A DNA stretch of 64,000 nucleotides from Acidimicrobiales bacterium (GCA_035536915.1 DATLNE010000003.1:53207-117206), one strand, 5' to 3'. Shown: positions 8,846 to 17,321, counted from the first letter of the stretch. A program made the numbers and translations. The notes: generated from the sequence alone by a model not told the origin.

Positions 8846-9352
8846 GTGACCGTTGCCGGGGTGCTGCTGACCGGGGGTGCCAGCCGGCGCCTCGGGCGCG
8901 ACAAGGCCCGGCTGCCCGTGGCGATGCGCTTGGCCGCGGTGCTGCAAGAGGCGCTCGACGGACCGGTAGTGGAGGTCGGTGCAGGAACCACCGGGCTGCC
9001 GTGCATCGACGACGTGGGGCGCGAGGGGCCGCTGGCCGCGCTGGCCATGGTCCCGGCCGCGGACACGGTGGTGCTGGCCTGCGACCTGCCGTTCGTGTCG
9101 GTCGACTTGGTGCGTCGGCGCGCCGCCCGGGCGGCGACGGCGGTCCCGGTGGTCGGCGGTCGGGCGCAGCCGCTGTGCGCTCGGTACAGCGCGGCCGCTC
9201 TGGCGGCGGTGCCCGCGCTGGTGGCGGCCGGTGAGAGGCGCATGACGGCGCTGCTCGATGCCGTCGAGGTCGAGTGGCTCTCCGACTTCGCGCCGGCCGG
9301 CGAGTTCGCCGACGTCGACACGCCCGACGACCTGGCGCGGTTGGGCCTGTGA
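8846..9352 (+). CDS. mobA: Molybdenum cofactor guanylyltransferase
   Basis: 168 residues of the MobA NTP-transferase family, which attaches GMP to molybdopterin to form the dinucleotide cofactor used by formate dehydrogenases and related enzymes. Motifs: 'LLTGGASRRLGRDKA' (nucleotide-binding loop with the conserved Lys), 'GREGPLAAL' and 'ACDLPFVS'. It is a little shorter than E. coli MobA. Start is GTG at 8846; the nearby ATG at 8838 is out of frame. The stop overlaps the GTG of fdhD by four bases, and both genes serve molybdenum enzymes, which supports the call. No formate dehydrogenase structural gene is in the window. Confidence 0.85.
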   Translation: MTVAGVLLTGGASRRLGRDKARLPVAMRLAAVLQEALDGPVVEVGAGTTGLPCIDDVGREGPLAALAMVPAADTVVLACDLPFVSVDLVRRRAARAATAVPVVGGRAQPLCARYSAAALAAVPALVAAGERRMTALLDAVEVEWLSDFAPAGEFADVDTPDDLARLGL

Positions 9353-10164
9353 CCCGTCGCACCGTCACGTCCACCCGCATGACGGCGGTGCGCGACGGAC
9401 GGGCCGTGGAGTTGCCCGACACCCTTGTCACCGAGGAGCCGCTGCAGATACAGGTGAACGGCGAGGCGCTGTCGGTGACGATGCGCACGCCCGGCCACGA
9501 CTTCGAGCTCGCCGTCGGGTACCTGTTGAGCGAAGGGCTGATCGCTTCGGCCGACGAGGTATCGACGATCAAGTACTGCGAACTGGGGGCCGACGAGCCG
9601 CAGGAGTTCAACGTGGTGTCGGTGCGGCTGACGCACGAGGTCGAGCTCGACGGCATCGCCCGGCGTACGACGACGACGGCCAGTTGCGGGGTGTGCGGCA
9701 CGACCACGCTCGACCGGTTGCAGCTTCGGTGCGGCGTGCTGCCGCCGGGGCCGCCGGTGGCCATGTCGACGGTGTTGGGGTTGTCGGACAAGCTGCGTGC
9801 CGCGCAGGCGCTGTTCGACCGCACCGGTGGGCTCCATGCTGCGGGGCTGTTCACTCGTGACGGCGATCTGGTCGAGGTGCGCGAGGACGTGGGGCGCCAC
9901 AACGCCCTCGACAAGCTCATCGGGCGGGCGGTGCTCGACCACCGGTTGCCGCTGAGCGACCACGTCGTCGCCCTGTCGGGCCGCGTCAGCTACGAGCTGG
10001 TGCAGAAGGCCGCCGTGGCAGGCGTGCCGGTGCTGTGCGCCGTCTCCGCGCCGTCGAGCCTGGCGGTGGAAACGGCCCGCCGCGTGGAGATGGGCCTGGC
10101 CGCCTTCGTCCGCAACGGCACCGCCAACATCTACGCCACTCCCGCCCGCTTCGAGGTTGAGTGA
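9349..10164 (+). CDS. fdhD: Formate dehydrogenase accessory sulfurtransferase
   Basis: 271 residues of the FdhD family. FdhD passes sulfur from a cysteine desulfurase to the molybdenum cofactor, a step needed for formate dehydrogenase activity. The essential Cys pair is present in 'ASCGVCGTTT' (Cys113, Cys116). Other family signatures are 'RTPGHDFELAVGYLLSEG', 'REDVGRHNALDKLIG', 'SGRVSYELVQK' and 'ETARR'. Start GTG overlaps the mobA stop as GTGA, and its own TGA overlaps the next GTG in the same way, so the three genes are probably translationally coupled. Confidence 0.95.
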   Translation: MTRRTVTSTRMTAVRDGRAVELPDTLVTEEPLQIQVNGEALSVTMRTPGHDFELAVGYLLSEGLIASADEVSTIKYCELGADEPQEFNVVSVRLTHEVELDGIARRTTTTASCGVCGTTTLDRLQLRCGVLPPGPPVAMSTVLGLSDKLRAAQALFDRTGGLHAAGLFTRDGDLVEVREDVGRHNALDKLIGRAVLDHRLPLSDHVVALSGRVSYELVQKAAVAGVPVLCAVSAPSSLAVETARRVEMGLAAFVRNGTANIYATPARFEVE

Positions 10165-10403
10165 AAGTGCCCAAGGTCCGCATCGAAGCCCGGCTCACCG
10201 ACGACCAGGCACGCGCCGTACAGGTGGCAGCCGCGGCCCGCGGGATCTCGATCGCCGAGGTCATCAGAGAGGCGCTCGACCAGCACCTAACAACGCACTC
10301 CCGGCGCCAGCGCGCCGTACGAGCGATCGGCGGCTACCGGTCAGGCCGGACCGACATAAGCATCAGCCACGACGACGCCTTCGAGGCCGTCCCGAGTACA
10401 TAG
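10161..10403 (+). CDS. Ribbon-helix-helix (CopG/Arc-like) protein
   Basis: 80 residues. The first 45 fit a ribbon-helix-helix DNA-binding fold: a short basic beta strand (KVRIEARLTD) followed by two helices with the family turn 'AAARGISIAEVIREAL'. The C-terminal half is polar and without a known domain. Such proteins are repressors or antitoxins, but no toxin gene follows: the next gene is convergent. The GTG start (10161) overlaps the fdhD stop, so it is made with FdhD and may regulate this molybdenum operon (inference). Its TAG stop lies in the left arm of the stem-loop at 10391-10433. Confidence 0.7.
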   Translation: MKVPKVRIEARLTDDQARAVQVAAAARGISIAEVIREALDQHLTTHSRRQRAVRAIGGYRSGRTDISISHDDAFEAVPST

Positions 10404-10433
10404 CTCACCGAATCGGTGAGCTATGTACTCGGG
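10391..10433. terminator. Perfect 19-bp stem-loop between convergent genes
   Basis: Bases 10391-10409 are the exact reverse complement of 10415-10433, with loop GAATC. The stem contains the TAG stop of the ribbon-helix-helix gene and lies 6 bases beyond the stop of the convergent PPOX gene. Its outer part, CGAGTACATAGC, is identical to that of the stem-loop at 968-1006, while the inner part (TCACC/GGTGA versus GCTTC/GAAGC) differs and still pairs. No T-tract is present. Confidence 0.75.
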
Positions 10434-10439
10434 AGTGGC

Positions 10440-10850
10440 CTAGCCGGCGCGGGTGGGGCCGGCGGAGTCGACGGCGATCCGGAGCACCACTCGCTTTTCT
10501 CGTCCCATGGCGGTGCGGTACTCGTCCCAGTCGGGGTGTTCGCCTGCCATGCGCCGGTACAGCGCCACCAGCCGGTCCATGGCCTCGGGCAGAGACACCA
10601 CTGAGGCGACGCCGTCGACCTGCACCCACGAGCCGAAGAACCCGTCGGGGAACACGCACAACGACACCGCCGGGTCACGCCGGGCGTTCAGCACCTTCAT
10701 GGCCGTCTCCCGGCTGCTGATCTCGACGAAGCCCTCCTCGTCGACCCCCGCCATCACGGGCGACATCTGCGGCCGCCCGTCGGCCCGGCGGGTGGCCAGC
10801 ACGGCTCGGTGGTTCTCCCGGATGAAGTCCAGTGCCTCGGCGATCTCCAT
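10440..10850 (-). CDS. PPOX-class (F420/FMN) flavoprotein
   Basis: 136 residues of the pyridoxamine-phosphate-oxidase-like split-barrel family, closest in pattern to the probable F420-dependent Rv1155 group: 'RAVLATRRADGRPQMSPV' at the N-terminus, then 'ISSRETAMKVLNARRDPAVS' and a C-terminal 'YRTAMGREKRVVLRI'. Members bind F420 or a flavin and reduce small molecules; the substrate is unknown. ATG at 10850 is the family start. It begins 4 bases after the stop of the large SpoIIE phosphatase and is probably co-transcribed with it. Confidence 0.85.
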   Translation of the reverse strand: MEIAEALDFIRENHRAVLATRRADGRPQMSPVMAGVDEEGFVEISSRETAMKVLNARRDPAVSLCVFPDGFFGSWVQVDGVASVVSLPEAMDRLVALYRRMAGEHPDWDEYRTAMGREKRVVLRIAVDSAGPTRAG

Positions 10851-10854
10851 GGGA

Positions 10855-13047
10855 TCAGCCTGGCACTCGCAGGCACACGAGCGCGAGGTCGTCGCCCGCC
10901 TCGCCTTCTTCGAACTCCGCCACGCTTGCCACCACGGCCGCCACCAGCTCGTCGGCCCGCATGCCGGCGCACGACGCCAGCAACGCCTCCAGCTTCGCGT
11001 CACCGAACTGCTCGCCCGTCCGGCGGGCCTCGACCACGCCGTCGGTGAAGAACAGCAGCGCATCCCCCGGCCCCAGGTACACGCCTTCGTCGTGCAGCTC
11101 GACCTCATGGAACAGCCCGATCAGCGACCCGGCCCGCCCCACCTGCTCGACCCGGCCGTCGACCCGGAGCACCATCGGCAGCGGGTGCCCGCCGCACGCC
11201 ACCGTGCAGATCACCCCGTCACCATCGGGCACCACCAGCCCGTACACCGCGGTGCAGAACCGCTCCCCCGTCTCGGCCGTCAGCACCGCCTCGTTCAACA
11301 ACCGCAGCACCCGGCTGGGCAGCCGCTCACGAATAGCGGCGGCCCGCACCGTGTAGCGGGTGAGTGCGGTCAGCGCCGCGGCCTCGGCGCCCTTGCCGCA
11401 CACGTCGCCCATGACGACGCCCCACCCGTCGAGCCCCACCTCGAACAGGTCGTAGAAGTCGCCGACCACGTCGACGCCGTGCCCGGCGGGCCGGTAGTGG
11501 GCCGCCACCTCCAGGCCGAAGATCTCGGGCAGGTGCGGCGGCAGCAGGCTGGCCTGCAAGGTCCGCGCCAACTCGGCGAACTCGGCCCGGCTGGCCCGCA
11601 GCTCGTCTTCCCACTGGCGCCGCTCGGTTACGTCGACCATGAGCCCGAGCAACCGCTCCGACTGGCTCTGCTCGTCGGCGGCCACGTAGACGATGTTGCG
11701 CAGCCACCGCACCCGCCCGTCGGCGGCCAGCATGCGGTACTCGAACTCGTAGTGGTCGCCCGCGTCGGTGGCCGCCCGCCAGAAGTCGGCCACCCACTCC
11801 CGGTCGTCGGGGTGCACGTGCGAGGACCAGAAGTCGACCTCGTCGACCCAGCGCGATGCCGGGTAGCCGAGCATGGCTTCGGCCTGCTGGTTGACGAAGG
11901 TGAAGCGCAGCGTGGCGGGCTCGGCCTCCCACACCACGGCGCCGAGGCTGTCAACGAACGAACGGAACCGTTCCTCGCCCTCGCGCACCTGGCGGTGCAA
12001 GCGGGCGTTGTCGACGGCCACCGCAGCCCGCCGGGCCAGCTCCTCGGCCAGCGCCAGGTCGGCGGGCACATAGGCCACGCTGTCGTCGCCCCGCACGAAG
12101 GTGATCGCCCCGACCGTCCGGCCGCGGGCGTTCATGGGCACGATCATGGTGGAGCGGAACCCCAACGTCCGCAGGGCTGCGAGGTACTCGTCGCCCATCG
12201 ACGTCGACACCAGCAACGAATCGGGCACTTCGGCGATGAACTCGGCTTGCCCCGAACCCACCACTTTGGCCACCCCGGTGGCGGCAGTCGGGTCGACGGG
12301 GAAGCGGTCCTCCAACGACGCCGCCAGCGCCGCCTTGGCCGGATCGGCATGGGCCACCGCCACCCGTGTGATCGCGCTGTCGTCACCCACCACGCTGACT
12401 GCGCACCAGTCGGCCAACGCCTCGACGGCCAACGCCGCCACGTTGCGCAGCGTGACCGTGTAGTCGAGCGACGCCGCCAGCAACTCGCCTGCTTCGGCCA
12501 GGAAGGCGAACCGCTGCTTGCTCGCCCGCTCGCGCACCAGCAACCCGGCGGTGTTGAACGACGCCGTCACCACCGACATGAATGCGGCCAGCACGTCGGC
12601 CACCTCCACCGGGATGGGAACCGCCGAGTAGGCGACGACCACCGCCTGCAGTTCGTCGTCGAGCGCGATGGGCGACAGTGCGGCGGCCCGGTGCGGCCCG
12701 CCCAACTCGTTGACGACCACCGGCAACTGCGTGCGCGCCGTGTCGGCCACCAACGTGGCGCCGGTCTCGACCTCGACGGTGTCGCCCACCACGCCGGTGC
12801 CGGTGCCCGCAACCGCCACGAGCCGCAGGCGTACCGCCTCGCCATGCTCGGCCAGCCACACCTCGGCGCCGTCGAGGTCGAGGTCGTCGACCACGGCGTC
12901 GGCCGCCACCCGGGCCACTTCCGCCAGGTCGCGCACCGGCGCCAGGCGAGCGGCGACCTCTGCGGTGGCCCGCAAGCGACGGGCCACGGCCATCTGGCGC
13001 TCGAGCTCCGCGCGGTCCCCGGTGGGCCGGTCCTGTCCTTGCTCCAA
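10855..13047 (-). CDS. GAF-GAF-PAS-SpoIIE protein phosphatase
   Basis: 730 residues. Two GAF-type sensory regions (about 20-180 and 185-355) precede a PAS/PAC domain (about 362-490, with 'MLGYPASRWVDEVDFW' and 'LGLMVDVTERR') and a C-terminal PP2C/SpoIIE (RsbU-like) phosphatase with 'VGDFYDLFEV', 'MGDVCGKGAEAA', 'CGGHPLP' and 'LLFFTDGVVEAR'. Such proteins dephosphorylate an anti-anti-sigma factor in response to a signal bound by GAF/PAS; no partner gene lies nearby. The start is TTG at 13047, preceded at 5 bases by GGAAGGA, a good ribosome binding site; no ATG gives the full domain. Confidence 0.92.
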   Translation of the reverse strand: MEQGQDRPTGDRAELERQMAVARRLRATAEVAARLAPVRDLAEVARVAADAVVDDLDLDGAEVWLAEHGEAVRLRLVAVAGTGTGVVGDTVEVETGATLVADTARTQLPVVVNELGGPHRAAALSPIALDDELQAVVVAYSAVPIPVEVADVLAAFMSVVTASFNTAGLLVRERASKQRFAFLAEAGELLAASLDYTVTLRNVAALAVEALADWCAVSVVGDDSAITRVAVAHADPAKAALAASLEDRFPVDPTAATGVAKVVGSGQAEFIAEVPDSLLVSTSMGDEYLAALRTLGFRSTMIVPMNARGRTVGAITFVRGDDSVAYVPADLALAEELARRAAVAVDNARLHRQVREGEERFRSFVDSLGAVVWEAEPATLRFTFVNQQAEAMLGYPASRWVDEVDFWSSHVHPDDREWVADFWRAATDAGDHYEFEYRMLAADGRVRWLRNIVYVAADEQSQSERLLGLMVDVTERRQWEDELRASRAEFAELARTLQASLLPPHLPEIFGLEVAAHYRPAGHGVDVVGDFYDLFEVGLDGWGVVMGDVCGKGAEAAALTALTRYTVRAAAIRERLPSRVLRLLNEAVLTAETGERFCTAVYGLVVPDGDGVICTVACGGHPLPMVLRVDGRVEQVGRAGSLIGLFHEVELHDEGVYLGPGDALLFFTDGVVEARRTGEQFGDAKLEALLASCAGMRADELVAAVVASVAEFEEGEAGDDLALVCLRVPG

Positions 13048-13097
13048 CGCCGTCCTTCCGCCGTCTCACAGTCCGCGGGCGACATGGTAGGGCGCCG

Positions 13098-13103
13098 TAC
13101 ACT
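13098..13103 (+). promoter_or_regulatory. Candidate -10 box, possibly leaderless transcript
   Basis: TACACT lies 8 bases before the ATG of the purine permease, which has no ribosome binding site. In actinobacteria this spacing is typical of leaderless mRNAs that begin at the start codon. No convincing -35 box is seen. Confidence 0.3.
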
Positions 13104-13111
13104 TCGCGGCC

Positions 13112-14551
13112 ATGGCCCCCACCCTTGATCGCTGGTTCGGCGTCTCGGCCCAAGGGTCCGACGTGCGCACGGAAATCCGTGGCGGCGTCGCCACCTTCTT
13201 CACGATGGCCTACATCGTGGTCCTCAACCCGATCATCCTCTCCAGCGGCCAGGACGCCGACCAACGGCGGTTGGCCTTCGCCGCGGTGGCCGCGTCGACC
13301 GCCCTGGTGGCCGCCGTCATGACCATGCTCATGGGCATCGTCGGCCGCTACCCCTTCGCCCTCGCCGCAGGCCTGGGGCTCAACGGGGTGGTCGCCTTCC
13401 AACTGGCGCCGCAGATGACGTGGGCCGCAGCCATGGGCATCGTCGTCATCGAAGGGCTCGTCATCACCGCCCTCGTCCTCACCGGCTTTCGCGAAGCGGT
13501 GTTCAACGCCATCCCGCTGTCGATCAAGCGGGCCATCAGCGTGGGCATCGGCCTGTTCATCGCCCTCATCGGCTTCGTCGACGCGGGCTTCGTGCGCCGC
13601 AACCCCGACGCCCTCAACACCCCCGTGCCCGTCAACCTCGGCATCGGCGGCCGCCTGCTCGGGTGGCCCACCGTGGTCTTCGCCTTCGGCCTCATCCTCA
13701 CCGCCGTCCTGGTGGCCCGGCGCCAGAAGGGCGCCATCCTCATCGGCATCCTGGTGACGACGGCCTTTGCCATCGCCCTCAACGCCGTTGTCGACGTGCC
13801 CGCCCAGATCGGCGCCGACGGCACCATCACGCCGACCGGTTGGGGCCTCAACGTGCCCGACGTCCCCAAGTCCGTGTTCGACATGCCCGACTTCTCGCTG
13901 CTGGGCGAGTTCAGCCTGGGCGGCTCCTTTGCCCAAGTGGGCGTCGTCAGCGCCCTGCTGTTCATTTTCACCCTGATGCTGGCCGACTTCTTCGACACCA
14001 TGGGCTCGGTCGTCGGCGTCGGCTCCGAGGGCGACCTGCTCGACGAGAACGGCCGCCTCCCCGGCGTGCGACGCGTGCTGCTGGTCGACTCGCTGGCCGC
14101 CGTCGCAGGCGGTGCCGCCTCGGCCTCGTCGAACACCACCTACATCGAGTCCGCCGCGGGTGTGGGCGACGGTGCTCGTACCGGCCTGGCCTCGGTGGTC
14201 ACCGGCGTGCTGTTCATCGGGGCGCTGTTCCTCACACCGCTGGCCGCCGTGGTGCCCTACGAAGCGGCCTCGCCCGCCCTCGTGGTCGTGGGCTTCCTGC
14301 TCATGACCCAGGTGCGCGACATCCCGTGGGACGACTACGACCTGGCCATCCCCGCCTTCCTCACCATCATCCTCATGCCGTTCACCTACTCGATCACCAA
14401 CGGCATCGGCGCAGGCTTCATCAGCTTCGTCGTCATCAAGCTGCTGCGGGGCCGGGGCCGCGACGTGCATGCGCTGCTCTACGTCATCGCCGCCTTGTTC
14501 GTCGTCTACTTCGCCATCGAGCCCGTGGAGCAATTGCTCGGCGTCAAGTGA
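13112..14551 (+). CDS. NCS2/AzgA-type purine permease
   Basis: 479 residues, strongly hydrophobic with about 12-14 membrane segments. It matches the AzgA branch of the NCS2 nucleobase:cation symporters, which import adenine, guanine or hypoxanthine with protons: 'GGVATFFTMAYIVVLNP', 'FALAAGLGLNGVVAF', 'AISVGIGLFIALIGF', 'LADFFDTMGSVVGVG' and 'SASSNTTYIESAAGVGDG'. All core motifs are intact. ATG at 13112. The upstream phosphatase gene is divergent with a 64-base gap. The exact purine cannot be read from sequence. Confidence 0.93.
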   Translation: MAPTLDRWFGVSAQGSDVRTEIRGGVATFFTMAYIVVLNPIILSSGQDADQRRLAFAAVAASTALVAAVMTMLMGIVGRYPFALAAGLGLNGVVAFQLAPQMTWAAAMGIVVIEGLVITALVLTGFREAVFNAIPLSIKRAISVGIGLFIALIGFVDAGFVRRNPDALNTPVPVNLGIGGRLLGWPTVVFAFGLILTAVLVARRQKGAILIGILVTTAFAIALNAVVDVPAQIGADGTITPTGWGLNVPDVPKSVFDMPDFSLLGEFSLGGSFAQVGVVSALLFIFTLMLADFFDTMGSVVGVGSEGDLLDENGRLPGVRRVLLVDSLAAVAGGAASASSNTTYIESAAGVGDGARTGLASVVTGVLFIGALFLTPLAAVVPYEAASPALVVVGFLLMTQVRDIPWDDYDLAIPAFLTIILMPFTYSITNGIGAGFISFVVIKLLRGRGRDVHALLYVIAALFVVYFAIEPVEQLLGVK

Positions 14552-14575
14552 CGGCGCACGGGGAAGAACTCCCCT

Positions 14576-15040
14576 ATGGCGAGCATCGAACAGAGCATCG
14601 AAGTCGACGTGCCCGTGCGCACGGCGTACAACCAATGGACCCAGTTCGAGTCCTTCCCGAAGTTCATGGAAGGCGTGGAGTCGGTGACGCAGGTGACCGA
14701 CACGACGAACCACTGGGTGGCCGAGATCGGCGGAGTCAGCCGTGAGTTCGACACCGAGATCACCGAACAGACCCCGGACCAGCGCGTGGCCTGGAAGACC
14801 GTCGACGGCCAGGCGCACGCCGGCGTCGTCACCTTCCACCGCCTCGACGAGAACCGCACCAAGGTCATGCTCCAGATGGAGTACGAGCCTGAAGGCTTCG
14901 TCGAGACCGTGGGCGACGCCCTCGGTTTCGTGGAGCGGCGCACCAAGGGCGACCTGGCCCGGTTCAAGGAGTTCATCGAGTCCCGCGGCACCGAAGAGGG
15001 CGGCTGGCGGGGCGAGGTCGACCAGTCGGCCACCAACTGA
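14576..15040 (+). CDS. SRPBCC (polyketide cyclase/START-like) protein
   Basis: 154 residues of the SRPBCC helix-grip superfamily, group 'polyketide cyclase/dehydrase': 'SIEVDVPVRTAYNQWTQFES', then 'FPKFMEGVESV' and 'FHRLDENRTKVMLQMEYEPE'. The fold holds a hydrophobic ligand in a deep pocket, but the ligand and function of this subgroup are unknown. Proteins of this type are common in actinobacteria as stand-alone cytoplasmic genes. The gene starts 24 bases after the permease stop and precedes the secretion ATPase by 45 bases; no functional link with either is evident. Confidence 0.85.
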   Translation: MASIEQSIEVDVPVRTAYNQWTQFESFPKFMEGVESVTQVTDTTNHWVAEIGGVSREFDTEITEQTPDQRVAWKTVDGQAHAGVVTFHRLDENRTKVMLQMEYEPEGFVETVGDALGFVERRTKGDLARFKEFIESRGTEEGGWRGEVDQSATN

Positions 15041-15085
15041 GCCTCCCTACAGCTACGCCCGTCCTGCGCCAGGCAGAATGGGGAC

Positions 15086-16777
15086 ATGCAGGGTGAAGAC
15101 ATCGAGGTGACGCGCACCTCGCCCCGCCTTCGGCTGGGCGAGGTGCTGCTCAACTCGGGCTTGGTGACCGAGGACCAGCTCATGCTGGCCTTGGCCGAGC
15201 AGAAGCGCACCGGCGACCGGCTGGGGCGCATCCTGGTGGAAAAACGCGTCATCACCGACGGCCAGCTCACCCGCATCCTGGCCGGGCAGTTGGGCGCCGA
15301 GTTCGTCGACCTCGACGACCGCGCCCTCGACTTCACCGCCGCCCGCTTGGTGCGCGAGTCGTTCTCCCGTCGTCACCAGGCGCTCGGCATCGGGTGGGAG
15401 GACGGCCGCTTGGTGGTGGCCATGGCCAACCCGGCCGACGTCTTCGCCGTCGACGACATCCGCTCGATGACCGGCCAGGAGATCAAGCCGGTCATGGTCG
15501 AGGCGGCCCCATTGAAGCGGGCCATCGACCGAGTGTGGTCGACCAAGGCCGAAGACATCATGAAGCTCGTCGAGGTCGACGACGTCGACGATGCGCCGGT
15601 GCAGAACGCCACCGAGGACGCCCCCGTCGTCCAGTTCGTCAACGAGCTCATTACCCGGGCCGTGCACGAAGGCGCCTCCGACATCCACCTGGAGCCGGGC
15701 GAGTCGGAACTGCGCATCCGCTTCCGGGTCGACGGGGTGCTCCACGACATCATGCGGGTGCCCCGCTCGATCCAGGCCAGCGTGATCAGCAGGCTCAAGA
15801 TCATGGGCGACATCGACATCGCCGAGCGCCGCCTGCCCCAGGACGGCCGCATCACCGTGCCCCTCGAAGGGCGCCGGGTCGATTTCCGCCTGGTGACCCT
15901 GCCCACCGCCCAGGGCGAAGCGCTGGTCATCCGGGTGCTCGACCGCAAGAGCGGCCTGGTGGGCGTCGACGAGATGGGCTTCCTGCCCGAGACGGGCGAC
16001 CGCTACCGGGAGGCGTACCGCCGCCCGTGGGGGGCCATCCTCGTGACCGGGCCTACCGGGTCGGGCAAGTCGACCACCCTCTACGCCACCTTGGCCGAGA
16101 TCAACGACCCCCAGAAGTCGATCATCACCGTCGAAGACCCCATCGAATACCGCATGGCGGGCATCAAGCAGGTGCAGGTCAACCGCAAGGCGGGACTGAC
16201 CTTCGCCAACGCCCTGCGTTCGATCCTCCGGGCCGACCCCGACATCGTGCTGGTGGGCGAGATCCGCGACCAGGAGACGGCCACCATCGCCGTCGAGGCG
16301 GCGCTGACCGGCCACCTGGTGTTGTCGACCCTGCACACCAACGACGCCGCCTCCACGCCGGCCCGACTGCTCGACATGGGGGTGGAGCCGTTCCTGGTGA
16401 CCTCGGCCGTGTCGTGCGTGGTGGCCCAGCGGCTGGCCCGCGAGCTCTGCCAGCGGTGCAAGGCCGCTTACACGCCCACCGAGGCGGAACTGGCAGCGGC
16501 CGGGTGGCGCGATGACTGGCCGCTCGAGGGCACGACGTTCTTCCGTCCCGAGGGCTGCGGGACGTGCGGCAAGACCGGCTACCGAGGGCGCTTCGCCGTC
16601 CACGAGGTCATGCCCATGAGCGAGGCCGTCAGCGGCCTGGTGCTGCAGCACGCGCCCACCGAGCGAGTGCGCGAGCAGGCGCGGGCCGAGGGCATGCTGA
16701 CGATGCGGGAGGACGGCCTGCGCAAGGTGGCGCAAGGTCGCACGAGCTTCGAGGAACTGTTCCGGGTCGTCGCCTGA
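15086..16777 (+). CDS. PilB/GspE-type ATPase with MshEN domain
   Basis: 563 residues of the type IV pilus/type II secretion assembly ATPase family. The N-terminus carries two tandem 24-residue motifs of the MshEN type, 'RLGEVLLNSGLVTEDQLMLA' (from 16) and 'RLGRILVEKRVITDGQLTRI' (from 45); in MshE and relatives these bind cyclic di-GMP. The ATPase core has Walker A 'GPTGSGKSTT' (about 322), the Asp box 'ITVEDPIEYR', Walker B 'LVGEIRDQETA' and His box 'STLHTND', then a four-Cys zinc site ('CQRC' and 'CGTCG'). No other pilus gene lies nearby, so it is an orphan here. SD-like GGGGAC precedes the ATG. Confidence 0.93.
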   Translation: MQGEDIEVTRTSPRLRLGEVLLNSGLVTEDQLMLALAEQKRTGDRLGRILVEKRVITDGQLTRILAGQLGAEFVDLDDRALDFTAARLVRESFSRRHQALGIGWEDGRLVVAMANPADVFAVDDIRSMTGQEIKPVMVEAAPLKRAIDRVWSTKAEDIMKLVEVDDVDDAPVQNATEDAPVVQFVNELITRAVHEGASDIHLEPGESELRIRFRVDGVLHDIMRVPRSIQASVISRLKIMGDIDIAERRLPQDGRITVPLEGRRVDFRLVTLPTAQGEALVIRVLDRKSGLVGVDEMGFLPETGDRYREAYRRPWGAILVTGPTGSGKSTTLYATLAEINDPQKSIITVEDPIEYRMAGIKQVQVNRKAGLTFANALRSILRADPDIVLVGEIRDQETATIAVEAALTGHLVLSTLHTNDAASTPARLLDMGVEPFLVTSAVSCVVAQRLARELCQRCKAAYTPTEAELAAAGWRDDWPLEGTTFFRPEGCGTCGKTGYRGRFAVHEVMPMSEAVSGLVLQHAPTERVREQARAEGMLTMREDGLRKVAQGRTSFEELFRVVA

Positions 16778-16795
16778 ACCGGCGACGCCTCGGCG

Positions 16796-17065
16796 TCAGG
16801 CTTCGAGCGCGTCGGTAAGCAGCGAGAGCTCGTCCATGAGGGCGGCCGACCCGTCGCGGCGCACGTAGGTGACCGGGGTGGCGTCGGCGCACCAGCGGCG
16901 CAGGAGCTCGGCACGCTCACCCAACTCGACCGGATCGGTGAACCGGTAGATCAGGGTGCCGCACACGCAGTCTTCGCCGCCGTAGATGTCGACCCGCAGC
17001 TCTTCGCCCTCGGTGTCGACGCCGTACACGAGCAGGTTTTGGATGACTTCGATGTCGTTGTTCAT
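16796..17065 (-). CDS. Small conserved-looking protein, unknown function
   Basis: 89 residues, acidic, with a predicted mixed alpha/beta pattern and a 'GGEDCVCGTLIYRF' segment holding two Cys. I do not recognise a domain. ATG at 17065 is preferred; the frame is open a further 32 codons upstream, but that part is Arg/Ser/Gln-rich and looks non-coding. The frame has the strong third-position GC of its neighbours, and the small zinc-ribbon gene upstream on the same strand ends 73 bases before it. The gene is convergent with the secretion ATPase. Confidence 0.6.
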   Translation of the reverse strand: MNNDIEVIQNLLVYGVDTEGEELRVDIYGGEDCVCGTLIYRFTDPVELGERAELLRRWCADATPVTYVRRDGSAALMDELSLLTDALEA

Positions 17066-17138
17066 TGTTGTCCCGCCCCCTTGCTGCTGTCTGGATCGGC
17101 AGTCCACACCAGAAGATGAGGACTTATCAGCAACCCGG

Positions 17139-17321
17139 TTACTCCTTCGTGGCCACCGCATTGGGCGTGACGTTCATCTTCGGCTCGTAGGCCGCGACCT
17201 CGACGTCGCGGGCGGTTCCGCCCATGGCACGCAAAGCGTCCCGGCACTCGACGCAGGGCCCGTAGAAGCGGGCGGTTACGTCGGACGAACAGCGGGGACA
17301 GGTGAAGGCGAGCACGTCCAC
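17139..17321 (-). CDS. Small zinc-ribbon protein
   Basis: 60 residues. Two Cys pairs, 'FTCPRCSSDV' and 'YGPCVECRDAL', form a likely zinc ribbon at residues 8-26, followed by 'AYEPKMNVTPNAVATKE'. Stand-alone proteins with this layout occur in actinobacteria without an assigned function. Start is GTG at 17321, preceded by a G-rich SD-like stretch (CTGGGGG). It is divergent from the small membrane protein at 17355, with 33 bases between the starts. Confidence 0.65.
   Translation of the reverse strand: MDVLAFTCPRCSSDVTARFYGPCVECRDALRAMGGTARDVEVAAYEPKMNVTPNAVATKE

Noticed and set aside
10161..10403. Toxin-antitoxin pair
   Set aside because: The ribbon-helix-helix gene has no adjacent toxin; the next gene is a convergent PPOX flavoprotein.
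12383..14839. 818-codon open frame on the minus strand opposite the purine permease
   Set aside because: His/Asp/Glu-rich antisense product with no domain; both overlapping genes in other frames have clear family motifs.
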